DNA from: Deltaproteobacteria bacterium
GTDB lineage: Bacteria; Desulfobacterota; Desulfobacteria; Desulfobacterales; SURF-15
Length of the DNA: 7,558 bases
Reading direction: 5' to 3'
Assembly (NCBI GenBank): GCA_024644775.1
Contig: JAHEHB010000272.1
Coordinates: forward strand, 1 to 7,558
Part shown: piece after piece, positions 1-6,690 of the stretch
Layout of the letters: each line of letters opens with the position of its first letter
Position numbering within the stretch: position 1 is the first letter of the stretch
Notes under the pieces: model-generated
Told to the model about the DNA's origin: nothing
What the model saw: the letters and a program-made list of their open reading frames with translations, nothing else
Database searches by the model: none
Program-made: the position numbers and the translations under genes

Positions 1-441
1 GATCTTACGAAAGCAAATCAGAATGAAAACTATGTTGCCGTTGTTTTTACTCTCGAAGATATGGGTGTCATCATTGAAAATTTAGGTCACGATTCGGCCC
101 AAAGGATAATAAGATCATTGGGGGCATTTATCAGCAAACATTTCGGCGCTGTGGGAGGTTTCTCTGCCAGACAGACCATCAATGAAATTGGAACCATTCT
201 GCCCTTTTCAGATGTACAGGAGGCTGAACGTATTCTTGCGGATTTTTCAGAAGATTTGAAGCAAGAGGGATTGGGTGACATACGAAACAAAGTCCAATTT
301 GCGGAAACGGAGTGCTTTGAGTTTCATATCCTTGCCGGAATGTCCATGGGCAAGCCCCAGGTGGAGCTTGATTCCATTATGGAATTTGCAAGGTTTAACC
401 AAAAAGAGATCGCGCGATTTTCGTGTGAAATGCGGAGGTAA
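1..441 (+). CDS. C-terminal part of a protein ending in a degenerate GGDEF-like domain (possibly the Mla ATPase)
   Basis: This is a partial gene: the frame is open from base 1, giving about 146 residues before the TAA at 439-441. The ATG at 61 is unlikely to be the true start, because the residues before it (VAVVFTLED) fit the first strand of a GGDEF fold. The rest follows the GGDEF pattern: ENLGHDSAQRIIRSL resembles the 'IND..GH..GD.vL' helix. ARQTINEIGTILP sits where 'aRyGGDEFaiLLP' is expected. FHILAGMSMG followed by LDSIMEFA resembles the 'vSiGia ... ll..A' end of the fold. The signature itself is lost (TINEI instead of GGDEF), so it is probably not a cyclase. It lies 6 bases before mlaD, and the mlaD ribosome binding site overlaps its last codons, so the two are probably translationally coupled. 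In many delta-type mla operons the ATPase MlaF precedes mlaD. This could be a C-terminal extension of MlaF, but the ATPase part is outside the window and that is inference. Confidence 0.6.
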   Translation, partial: DLTKANQNENYVAVVFTLEDMGVIIENLGHDSAQRIIRSLGAFISKHFGAVGGFSARQTINEIGTILPFSDVQEAERILADFSEDLKQEGLGDIRNKVQFAETECFEFHILAGMSMGKPQVELDSIMEFARFNQKEIARFSCEMRR

Positions 442-447
442 ACGGGA

Positions 448-903
448 ATGAAGAAGTATTCAAGTGAAACCGTCGCCGGAATATTTGTGATCATCGGTTT
501 GTTGAGTGTTGCATATATGACAGTGAAGCTTGGTGACGTTTCTCTTTTATCCGACGATACCTATTTTCTAAGCGCCCGATTTAACTCGGTATCCGGTTTA
601 AAAATCGGTAACCCGGTGCAAATGCACGGCATGGAAATCGGACGGATCGCCGGATTTACAATGGATCAGGAAAACCAGGTTGCGGTAGTGGAGTTAAAAT
701 TAAACAATGGCATAAAAGTATATGATGATGCCATTGCCTCGATTAAAACAGCCGGACTTATCGGCGATAGATACATTAGCATCGATCCCGGTGGTGCAGG
801 GGATTTGCTGAAAGCCGGAGACACGATTTCGGACACGGAATCCCCGGTTGAAATCGGGGATTTGATCAGGAAGTACGCCTTTGGGGATGCAAAAAAAGAC
901 TGA
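448..903 (+). CDS. mlaD: MlaD-like MCE-domain lipid transport protein
   Basis: This is the substrate-binding component of the Mla-type ABC system, which moves phospholipids between the inner and outer membranes. MlaD proteins are anchored in the inner membrane with the MCE domain in the periplasm and form a hexameric ring on the MlaFE core. The 151 residues show one N-terminal membrane helix (about residues 9-27, AGIFVIIGLLSVAYMTV). A single MCE domain follows (about 38-117), with the hallmarks GLKIGNPVQMHGMEIGRI and TAGLIGDRYISIDPGG. It is somewhat shorter than E. coli MlaD (about 183 residues) and ends soon after the MCE domain. The start is set by GGAGG at 434-438, nine bases before the ATG. 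The usual later operon members (MlaC, MlaB, MlaA) do not follow; the next gene is an unrelated lyase 29 bases downstream. Family assignment is firm. Confidence 0.93.
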   Translation: MKKYSSETVAGIFVIIGLLSVAYMTVKLGDVSLLSDDTYFLSARFNSVSGLKIGNPVQMHGMEIGRIAGFTMDQENQVAVVELKLNNGIKVYDDAIASIKTAGLIGDRYISIDPGGAGDLLKAGDTISDTESPVEIGDLIRKYAFGDAKKD

Positions 904-932
904 GATTGTGTAGAGAATAAAAGGAGATCAAA

Positions 933-1817
933 ATGAAATCTATTTACGGTATTGTACCTCCGGCTGTCACCCCTTTCGATTCCGAGGGTCGGGTGGATGC
1001 GAAACTGCTTCATACCGACATCCATTATTTAGTCCATACAGCGAACGTACATGGCATTGCTGTTTGCGGCAGCACGGGTGAAGGCCACACCCTGACCACT
1101 GAAGAAACCAAACAGATTACGGAAGTTGCCATCGAGGCAGCCGCAGGAAAAGTGCCCGTTATCACCGGTATCATTGCCGACAGTACCAGAAGTGTTATTG
1201 AACGCGGACAAGCTGTGGCTGGTTTGGGGGTGGCCGCGTTACAAGTAACGCCTGTGCACTACCTGTTTCGACCGGATGACACGGCCATGCAGTCCTTTTT
1301 TGCCGAAGTATCCCGAGCGACTGGTTTACCGGTGATCATTTACAATGTGGTTCCATGGACCTATTTGTCTCCCGAGTTGCTGACCAAGATCATTACAGAG
1401 GAAGAAGGGGTTATCGGAGTAAAGCAAAGCGCCGGAGACTTAAAGATGCTGGCGGATTTGCTGCTGCAACTGGGTGATAAAGGCGTAATTATGTCCGCAG
1501 TGGATGCCCTGCTTTATCCATCCTTTATTTTAGGATCACACGGGGCCATTGCCGCCATTCTCACCGCTGTTCCGAAATTGTGCGTTCAACTCTGGGATGC
1601 GGTCAAAGCTGGAGATCATACAATGTCTTTAGAGTTACACGCTAAGCTACTTCCTATCTGGAACGCGATTGTCGGTAATAACCTGCCGGCGTGCGTCAAA
1701 TTTGCCATGGAACTTCAGGGGCGATCGGCCGGGCAACCCAGGGCACCCATGGCTCCCGCTTCTGAAGAACAAAAAACCGCTGTCCGCCAGTCTCTAGAGG
1801 GTTTGACCTTATTATAA
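933..1817 (+). CDS. Dihydrodipicolinate synthase (DapA)-family lyase/aldolase, substrate unknown
   Basis: This is a 294-residue TIM-barrel class I aldolase of the DapA/N-acetylneuraminate lyase family, the usual length. Members form a Schiff base between a lysine and the keto group of pyruvate or a similar 2-oxo acid. Visible family features are GIVPPAVTPF at the N-terminus, GSTGE (47-50 being STGE), Tyr110, the catalytic Tyr137 in YNVV, and the Schiff-base lysine 164 in GVKQSAGD. True dihydrodipicolinate synthases have an arginine just after the catalytic Tyr (YNVPxR) that binds aspartate semialdehyde; here the stretch is YNVVPWT with no Arg. This argues against a role in lysine synthesis and for a catabolic aldolase, hydratase-aldolase or decarboxylase-type reaction. 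It is cytoplasmic, with no signal peptide. AAGGAG at 921-926 sits six bases before the ATG. The stop overlaps the ribosome binding site of the next gene, so the pair is almost surely one operon. The exact substrate cannot be told. Confidence 0.9.
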   Translation: MKSIYGIVPPAVTPFDSEGRVDAKLLHTDIHYLVHTANVHGIAVCGSTGEGHTLTTEETKQITEVAIEAAAGKVPVITGIIADSTRSVIERGQAVAGLGVAALQVTPVHYLFRPDDTAMQSFFAEVSRATGLPVIIYNVVPWTYLSPELLTKIITEEEGVIGVKQSAGDLKMLADLLLQLGDKGVIMSAVDALLYPSFILGSHGAIAAILTAVPKLCVQLWDAVKAGDHTMSLELHAKLLPIWNAIVGNNLPACVKFAMELQGRSAGQPRAPMAPASEEQKTAVRQSLEGLTLL

Positions 1818-1829
1818 GGAGGAATACGA

Positions 1830-3194
1830 ATGAATGTAATCATTATAATGATCGATAGCTTGAGATGGGATCATGTCGGTGTCTATAATAAAGGAAAGCC
1901 CGTGTTTGAAGGTATCGAGCCATGTAAGACGCCACATATCGATCGATTCGCAGAAAAATGCATCGTTTTCCACAATGGCTATCCAGAGGGGTTGCCGACG
2001 ATTCCGGCCCGGATTACGCTAATGACCGGTCAAGCCACGCTTCACTGCAGGGGGTGGGAGCCCCTGAAAGATAACGATATTCCGATCCAGACGATTTTAG
2101 GTGAGAAAGATTATGTTTCCGGTTTGATCTCAGACGTTTACCATTATCGAGCCAGCGGCATGAATTTTCACAGAGATTTCGATTGTTATCGGTGGGTACG
2201 CGGTCAAGAGTATGATCCCTGGGTGAGCTCCCCTCCGGAAAGAGATTTAGACGATTATGTGAATGAAAATTATCCACTCCCATGGCGAAGAAGGATTGAA
2301 CAGTTTCTTGCAAATACGGATGATTTCAAGAGCGAGGAGGATTGGTTTCCGGCGAAAGTGTTTGACGAGGCTAGTACATGGTTAAGGAAGAATAAATGTC
2401 ACAAGAATAAATTCCTTTGGATCGACAATTTCGATCCTCATGAGCCTTGGGATCCGCCCAAGCGATGGGACACTTACACAAATTCTTCTTATAAAGGGAA
2501 ACGATTGATCATGCCAATGGGTGGTTCGATGGTTGATTGGGCGTCAGATGAAGAAATCCAGTTTATGAGAGGACTTTATGCAGGTGAAACAAGTTTTGTC
2601 GACCATTGCATTGGAAAATTTTTCAATTGTCTTGAAGAAGAGGGATACCTGGAAGACAGTTTTATATTATTGGTTGCCGATCACGGTCATCCCCTTGGAG
2701 ATCACGGAAAATTCCTCAAAGGCACCGACAGAATGTACAGTGAACTCTTTAAGGTCCCCTTTCTTGTTCATCTACCCGGTTCCGAAAATGCAGGGTTGCA
2801 CACGGATGCCTTGGTTTGTTTTCAGGATCTCCTACCAACCATAATGGACTTGATTGGAGATTCCGGCAATAAGGAGGGGATGCATGGCACGAGCTTTCTT
2901 CCTGTTTTAAAGGGAAACACCAATGAACATCGTTCCGCAATCGTTTCAGGATATTTTCCATCATCCCACCGATGCATACGGGATAAGCGATGGAGTTATA
3001 TTCTTCGTCCTGAGGGAGAGCCCGATGAACTTTATGATCTTATAAACGATCCAAGAGAAATATCGAATCTCATTGATGAAAAACCGGATGTGGTTAAAGA
3101 CTTGGTTTCAAAAATCGGTACCCGCTTTTTCAGGGAAGAAGAACCAAAGATATGGAGAGATGCGTATCGGCATATGTGCTTCAGGCTCTACTAA
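1830..3194 (+). CDS. Sulfatase-like hydrolase of the alkaline phosphatase superfamily with a Thr nucleophile
   Basis: This is a 454-residue protein with the sulfatase/phosphonate-monoester-hydrolase fold. Visible metal-site elements are Asp9 in MIDSLRWDH, DPHEPW at 202-207, and D284-H285-G with GDHGK at 290-294. The C-terminal signature ELYDLINDPRE at 400-410 is typical of the family. The nucleophile loop reads GLPTIPARITLMTG (54-67). In sulfatases this is C/S-x-P-S/A-R, whose Cys or Ser becomes formylglycine. Here Thr57 holds that place, so formylglycine cannot form, and Thr would act directly as it does in NPP-type phosphodiesterases and phosphoethanolamine transferases of this superfamily. 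A phosphoester, phosphodiester or phosphonate-ester substrate is thus as likely as a sulfate ester. No signal peptide is present, so it works in the cytoplasm, unlike many scavenging sulfatases. AAGGAGG at 1816-1822 overlaps the preceding stop and lies seven bases before the ATG. Fold confidence is high; the reaction is uncertain. Confidence 0.88.
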   Translation: MNVIIIMIDSLRWDHVGVYNKGKPVFEGIEPCKTPHIDRFAEKCIVFHNGYPEGLPTIPARITLMTGQATLHCRGWEPLKDNDIPIQTILGEKDYVSGLISDVYHYRASGMNFHRDFDCYRWVRGQEYDPWVSSPPERDLDDYVNENYPLPWRRRIEQFLANTDDFKSEEDWFPAKVFDEASTWLRKNKCHKNKFLWIDNFDPHEPWDPPKRWDTYTNSSYKGKRLIMPMGGSMVDWASDEEIQFMRGLYAGETSFVDHCIGKFFNCLEEEGYLEDSFILLVADHGHPLGDHGKFLKGTDRMYSELFKVPFLVHLPGSENAGLHTDALVCFQDLLPTIMDLIGDSGNKEGMHGTSFLPVLKGNTNEHRSAIVSGYFPSSHRCIRDKRWSYILRPEGEPDELYDLINDPREISNLIDEKPDVVKDLVSKIGTRFFREEEPKIWRDAYRHMCFRLY

Positions 3195-3200
3195 GTAGTG

Positions 3201-3231
3201 CAGAGGACAGAGGGCAGAAGACAGAGGACAG
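3201..3231 (+). repeat. Tandem heptamer repeat (CAGAGGA-type), four units
   Basis: Four consecutive 7-base units are visible: CAGAGGA (3201-3207), CAGAGGG (3208-3214), CAGAAGA (3215-3221) and CAGAGGA (3222-3228), followed by a further CAG. The array lies just after the stop codon of the sulfatase-like gene. Similar purine-rich heptads occur between genes in a variety of bacterial genomes (recollection, not searched). Its role is unknown. Confidence 0.8.
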
Positions 3232-3232
3232 C

Positions 3233-3261
3233 ACCCAGCCACCCTTGTCCCGCTGGGTTTT
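3233..3261 (+). terminator. Possible weak terminator or hairpin after the hydrolase gene
   Basis: ACCCAGC (3233-3239) pairs with GCTGGGT (3252-3258), a 7-base stem with a 12-base loop, followed directly by a short TTTT run at 3258-3261. The loop is large and the T run short, so termination would be weak. It may instead be a processing or spacer hairpin between the two halves of the cluster. Confidence 0.35.
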
Positions 3262-3269
3262 GGACACAC

Positions 3270-3298
3270 TTGACACAGGGGGTAATTGTAAGCATCTG
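3270..3298 (+). promoter_or_regulatory. Possible weak promoter for the glycyl radical operon
   Basis: A perfect TTGACA -35 hexamer occurs at 3270-3275. The hexamer 17 bases further on (CATCTG, 3293-3298) is a poor -10, with only its A and T in the second and third places matching. A promoter in this 128-base gap is reasonable because the spacing to the upstream gene is much longer than elsewhere in the cluster, but the -10 does not support it strongly. Confidence 0.25.
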
Positions 3299-3322
3299 TG
3301 AGGAAGTATAAAGGGGTATTCA

Positions 3323-5689
3323 ATGGCGGTCGCTAAAGCGTCCAACGAAATAATAACAAATGAATGGCCGTTAAGCCTCCGGGTACAAAGGGGCTTACAA
3401 TTGATCGAGGAGGGTAGGTTCCATAAGAAACCGTCCTGGGACCGGGGTTTGACCATATTGAATGAAGATACCAAGAAGCTTCCGCTGGTCAAACGCAAAG
3501 CATTGGCTATTAGAATGGTTCTGTCCGAGATGCCGGTCTCGATCCAGAAAAACGAACTCGTGGTAGGGTCTGCCATTCTTGCCAGGGCATCCAAAAAAGC
3601 ACCTTTGCCGGAATATGCTACTTTGGAAGAAATGAAAACTGCGGAGGGGAGGCTTACCAGCCCTCTTTCGGTATGGGGCCATTCCTCTCCGTCCTATCTA
3701 AAGTATCTAAAGCTCGGTATAAACGGCCTTCAACAGGAGGCTATGGATAAACTGGAAGAACTTAGACAAAAAAGCCTTAAACCCGAAGCGCAAGCTTGGT
3801 ACGAGAGCGTGATCATTTCTCTTGAAGGTCTGAATACGTTCGTTAGACGATATCGTCTACTGGCTTTTGAGCGTGTTCAACAAGAGACCGATCCGGTACG
3901 TAAAATCGAGTTACAAGAAATTGCGAGTATGTTGCAACCTCTGCTTCAAAAACCTCCCCAAACCTTTCATCAAGCCCTTCAAGCCGTTTGGTTTGCTCAT
4001 ATTGCATTTGTCAGCACCATGAATCTTCTTCCGCTTGGCAGAATGGATCAATACCTCTGGCCGTTTCTGAAAAAAGATATAGAAAGCAATTTCATAACGA
4101 TGGATAAGGCCCAAGAGCTGGTCGACCTCTTCTGGCTGAAATGTAACGATTTGCTACAGACCTATTCCATCCAGGAAAGTCCCGGAAGCCCGGATGATTC
4201 GAAGTCTAAGACCAATAGAATAACACGGGCCGGGGCATTTAGTGTATTTATGGGAGGCAAAACCACACTGGATCGAATGTATTCCGACGGCGGCACCTCC
4301 CAGCAGTTTCTGCAAACCGTAACGATAGGGGGGCTCACCCCGGAGGGTCAAGACGGCACGAATCCACTCACCTATCTTTGCTTGAATGCCACATACCGGC
4401 TCAGGCTACCCCAACCATGCATCTACGTCAGATTCCATAATGACTCCCCCCATGAATTATTTCATGGCGTTGCAGACTGCATTCGCGCAGGCTGCGTAGG
4501 ACCGACGCTTTACAATGATGACGTCATCGTTGCTGCTCTCGAAAAAATGGATATCCCCATCGAACACGCAAGAGACTACACCAGTGATGGGTGCTGGGAA
4601 CCTCACATTCAGGGACGAACTTATTTCAAGCATGGTTATGTTTCTGCCGCGGAAGCTTTGGATCGCGTGATTTCTCCGTCCACTTGGAAAAATGTCGAGG
4701 TCCCTCTTTATATTGAGGCACTGGATCCATTCAGGAAATCAGTGGCGGTTGATCCATACACGCTTCACTCATTCGAACAAATAATGGAAGCATTCAAAGA
4801 AACGCTGGACTGTTATGTCAAAGGCTTTATCGAAGCAAGGGATCGTTTCGAGGATGGGCGTCTTTATGACATCGCACCGCTTCCGCTTCTTTCCGCCTTT
4901 GTGGAAGGCCCACTCGAAAAGGGTAAGGATATCACACAGGGCGGAATCGAATACATCGTACAACTGCCTGAGCTTTCGGGACTCTCTCATGTAGCCGATT
5001 CCTTGGCTGTTATCAAAAAGCTTTGTTTCGAGACACGATCCGTCACTTGGAAAGAATTATTGGACGCAGTGCAGAGCAACTGGAAAGGCAGAGAGTATCT
5101 CCGACAGTGGGTTAGAACGCGGGTGCCCGCATACGGTAGCGATATTGATTATGTGGATGATATTGCCGAAGAAATTGTATCGTTCTATATCGCTTGCATA
5201 AAGAAGCACCGTGCCGAATCGCAGAGTCGGATAAAATATGTTGCCGGTATCGCAACGTACGAGAATTATACGGAGTTGGGTGTCCCGGTGGGTGCTACCC
5301 CGGATGGCCGGTTCGCTGGAGAGGCTTTGAGCAGCAACGCGTCACCCTCGATTGGAAGAGCGGTCAACGGACAAACCGCAGCGGTAAATTCATATCTAAA
5401 ACTGCCGCTTAAAGATTTGCCGGGTGGTAGTATTTTGGATTTATCTGTGGAATCGAGTTCAAATCTATTGGTGCATCTTGAAGCCTTTATCGCGTCCTTT
5501 CTGGAAAGAGGGGGGAACATACTTAGCATCGCGGTAAATGATTGCGAGAAATTACGGGCAGCTCAAAAAAAGCCGGAAAAATACCGCGATCTGAAGGTCC
5601 GGGTTGGAGGGTACGATGCCTATTTCGTTGACTTGCCACCCCATCACCAGGAACTACAAATTCTTCGATGTGAGCAATATGCCCGATGA
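3323..5689 (+). CDS. Glycyl radical enzyme, PFL/glycerol-dehydratase-like family, substrate unknown
   Basis: This is a full-length (788-residue) glycyl radical enzyme. These oxygen-sensitive cytoplasmic enzymes carry a radical on a backbone glycine, pass it to a cysteine thiyl and then to substrate, for eliminations, C-N/C-S cleavage, decarboxylation or C-C bond formation. The PFL domain fills most of the protein (for example GRMDQYLWPF at 239-248 and QPCIYVRFHNDSP at 364-376). The catalytic loop is SDGCWEP with Cys424 and Glu426. The C-terminal radical loop is VRVGGYDAYFVDL with the radical glycine at 763. Cys-x-Glu is the pattern of dehydratases, C-N/C-S lyases and aryl-acetate decarboxylases. 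Pyruvate formate-lyase has adjacent cysteines and benzylsuccinate synthases lack the Glu, so those two are unlikely. The residue between Cys and Glu is Trp where known members mostly have Val, so the specificity is open. AAGGGG at 3311-3316 lies six bases before the ATG. The activase gene overlaps the 3' end. Confidence 0.95.
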   Translation: MAVAKASNEIITNEWPLSLRVQRGLQLIEEGRFHKKPSWDRGLTILNEDTKKLPLVKRKALAIRMVLSEMPVSIQKNELVVGSAILARASKKAPLPEYATLEEMKTAEGRLTSPLSVWGHSSPSYLKYLKLGINGLQQEAMDKLEELRQKSLKPEAQAWYESVIISLEGLNTFVRRYRLLAFERVQQETDPVRKIELQEIASMLQPLLQKPPQTFHQALQAVWFAHIAFVSTMNLLPLGRMDQYLWPFLKKDIESNFITMDKAQELVDLFWLKCNDLLQTYSIQESPGSPDDSKSKTNRITRAGAFSVFMGGKTTLDRMYSDGGTSQQFLQTVTIGGLTPEGQDGTNPLTYLCLNATYRLRLPQPCIYVRFHNDSPHELFHGVADCIRAGCVGPTLYNDDVIVAALEKMDIPIEHARDYTSDGCWEPHIQGRTYFKHGYVSAAEALDRVISPSTWKNVEVPLYIEALDPFRKSVAVDPYTLHSFEQIMEAFKETLDCYVKGFIEARDRFEDGRLYDIAPLPLLSAFVEGPLEKGKDITQGGIEYIVQLPELSGLSHVADSLAVIKKLCFETRSVTWKELLDAVQSNWKGREYLRQWVRTRVPAYGSDIDYVDDIAEEIVSFYIACIKKHRAESQSRIKYVAGIATYENYTELGVPVGATPDGRFAGEALSSNASPSIGRAVNGQTAAVNSYLKLPLKDLPGGSILDLSVESSSNLLVHLEAFIASFLERGGNILSIAVNDCEKLRAAQKKPEKYRDLKVRVGGYDAYFVDLPPHHQELQILRCEQYAR
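5606..5610 (+). promoter_or_regulatory. Possible alternative ribosome binding site for the activase inside the radical-loop codons
   Basis: GGAGG at 5606-5610 is five bases before an ATG at 5616 in the activase frame. It also encodes part of the conserved Gly-Gly of the glycyl radical loop, so it may be there for the protein alone. If used, it would add 21 residues to the activase compared with the ATG at 5679. The added residues are simply the other reading frame of the GRE tail, so this start is less likely but has the better ribosome binding site. Confidence 0.3.
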
Positions 5690-6602
5690 TTCGGAACTAA
5701 AAGGACGGGTCTTTTCAATCTGTCGCGCTTCTGGCGAGGATGGTCCGGGGATTCGTACCACGGTGTTTTTAAAGGGATGTCCACTAAAGTGTGTCTGGTG
5801 CCACAGTCCACAATCTCAAGGATCAAAAGAACCTCGATTGGCTTTCTATGAAACCCGCTGTATCCGGTGCGGTGCCTGTGTGAAAACATGTTTGAAAGAT
5901 CTTCAGAAAGTGACTGCGGAAGAACATCAAATTCTGTGGGACGAATGTGATCATTGTGGAAAGTGTGCCGTCGTCTGTCCATCCAGGGCGCTGGAAATGA
6001 TTGGTGAATGGATGACAATCGAGCAAATTGTGAATGCAGTAAAACGAGATATCCTCTATTACGAGAATTCCGGCGGCGGCGTTACTTTTTCAGGCGGTGA
6101 ACCGACCTTGCAACCCCAATTTCTGAAAAACTGTTTGAAGCGGTGTAAAAACGAAGGTGTTCATACAGCATTGGATACCTGCGGTTTTGTGCAATGGTCT
6201 ATTTTAGAAGAGATGTTGCCCCTTATCGATTTGTTCCTGTTTGACATCAAGCATATGGACAGCGATACGCACAAACACCTGACCGGTGTTCGCAACGATC
6301 TAATATTGGAGAACCTTACCCAAATAGACCAGTATAACAAATCCATCTGGATTCGAATTCCATTAATACCGGGCTGCAATGACTCGATGGATAATCTTCG
6401 CAATACGGCGGTTTTCGTAAAGAAGCTGCGAAATGTGGGGAAAATATCCCTTCTACCCTTTAATTCGGCAGCAGGCGCAAAGTATCCGTGTATTGGGCAA
6501 CACTATGGATTAGAAGGTGTGAATCTGTATTCAAACGATAATGAAAACGAATTTTTGGATCCTTTTTTGTCTCTCGACGTTGAAGTGACTCTTGGCAGAT
6601 AG
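5679..6602 (+). CDS. Glycyl radical enzyme activating enzyme (radical SAM, two extra ferredoxin-type clusters)
   Basis: This activase uses S-adenosylmethionine and a 4Fe-4S cluster to abstract hydrogen from the radical glycine of its partner, the GRE encoded just upstream. From the chosen ATG it has 307 residues. It starts with KGRVFSICRASGEDGPGIRTT and then the radical-SAM triad CPLKCVWC (Cys34, 38, 41). Next is an inserted ferredoxin-like domain with two CxxCxxCxxxC sets (Cys61/64/67/71 and Cys90/93/96/100). SAM-binding SGGEP is at about 138-142, followed by DIKHMDSDTHKHLTG and RIPLIPGCND. The two extra clusters are typical of activases for GREs other than pyruvate formate-lyase. Start choice: the ATG at 5679 overlaps the GRE stop by 11 bases and gives the usual short leader, but has a weak ribosome binding site. 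An ATG at 5616 (328 residues) has a strong one. The overlap means tight co-translation with the GRE. Confidence 0.94.
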   Translation: MPDDSELKGRVFSICRASGEDGPGIRTTVFLKGCPLKCVWCHSPQSQGSKEPRLAFYETRCIRCGACVKTCLKDLQKVTAEEHQILWDECDHCGKCAVVCPSRALEMIGEWMTIEQIVNAVKRDILYYENSGGGVTFSGGEPTLQPQFLKNCLKRCKNEGVHTALDTCGFVQWSILEEMLPLIDLFLFDIKHMDSDTHKHLTGVRNDLILENLTQIDQYNKSIWIRIPLIPGCNDSMDNLRNTAVFVKKLRNVGKISLLPFNSAAGAKYPCIGQHYGLEGVNLYSNDNENEFLDPFLSLDVEVTLGR

Positions 6603-6627
6603 TATTGGTTCACTGTCCAGCTTTTTT
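6593..6627 (+). terminator. Possible rho-independent terminator at the end of the glycyl radical operon
   Basis: TGGCAG (6593-6598) can pair with CTGTCCA (6613-6619) with one bulged T. After two more bases comes a run of six T at 6622-6627. The stem is short and the loop about 14 bases, and the left arm overlaps the activase stop codon (6600-6602). The T run in the right place is the main support. Confidence 0.3.
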
Positions 6628-6690
6628 GCATCAGTCGATATAGGCCGCAGAGAATACGTGTTTCAACAAATTCTGGATAGATAACTCATA

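Noticed and set aside
61..441. The ATG at 61 as the start of a complete 126-residue gene
   Set aside because: The frame is open back to base 1, and the residues before the ATG fit the first strand of the same domain; no ribosome binding site is seen before 61.
2578..2844. Second + strand frame inside the sulfatase-like gene
   Set aside because: It is out of frame with the family motifs DHG and GDHGK that cover the same bases, and has no family features of its own.
3201..3231. CRISPR array
   Set aside because: The units are 7 bases with no spacers between them.
3261..3276. Sigma-54 promoter before the glycyl radical enzyme
   Set aside because: TGGACACACTTGACA looks similar at first, but the GG and GC elements are not at the required spacing.
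3181..3682. Minus-strand open frames over the start of the glycyl radical enzyme gene
   Set aside because: They lie opposite a clear conserved gene and part of one translates the heptamer repeat; they are shadows.
5194..5412. Second + strand frame inside the glycyl radical enzyme gene
   Set aside because: The GRE frame through here is conserved in type (GVPVGATPDGR) and unbroken; this frame is a shadow.
1830..5689. A choline sulfate to choline to trimethylamine pathway (sulfatase plus choline lyase)
   Set aside because: The hydrolase lacks the Cys that choline sulfatases need, the GRE loop is GCWE and not that of choline lyase, and no microcompartment or acetaldehyde genes are present.
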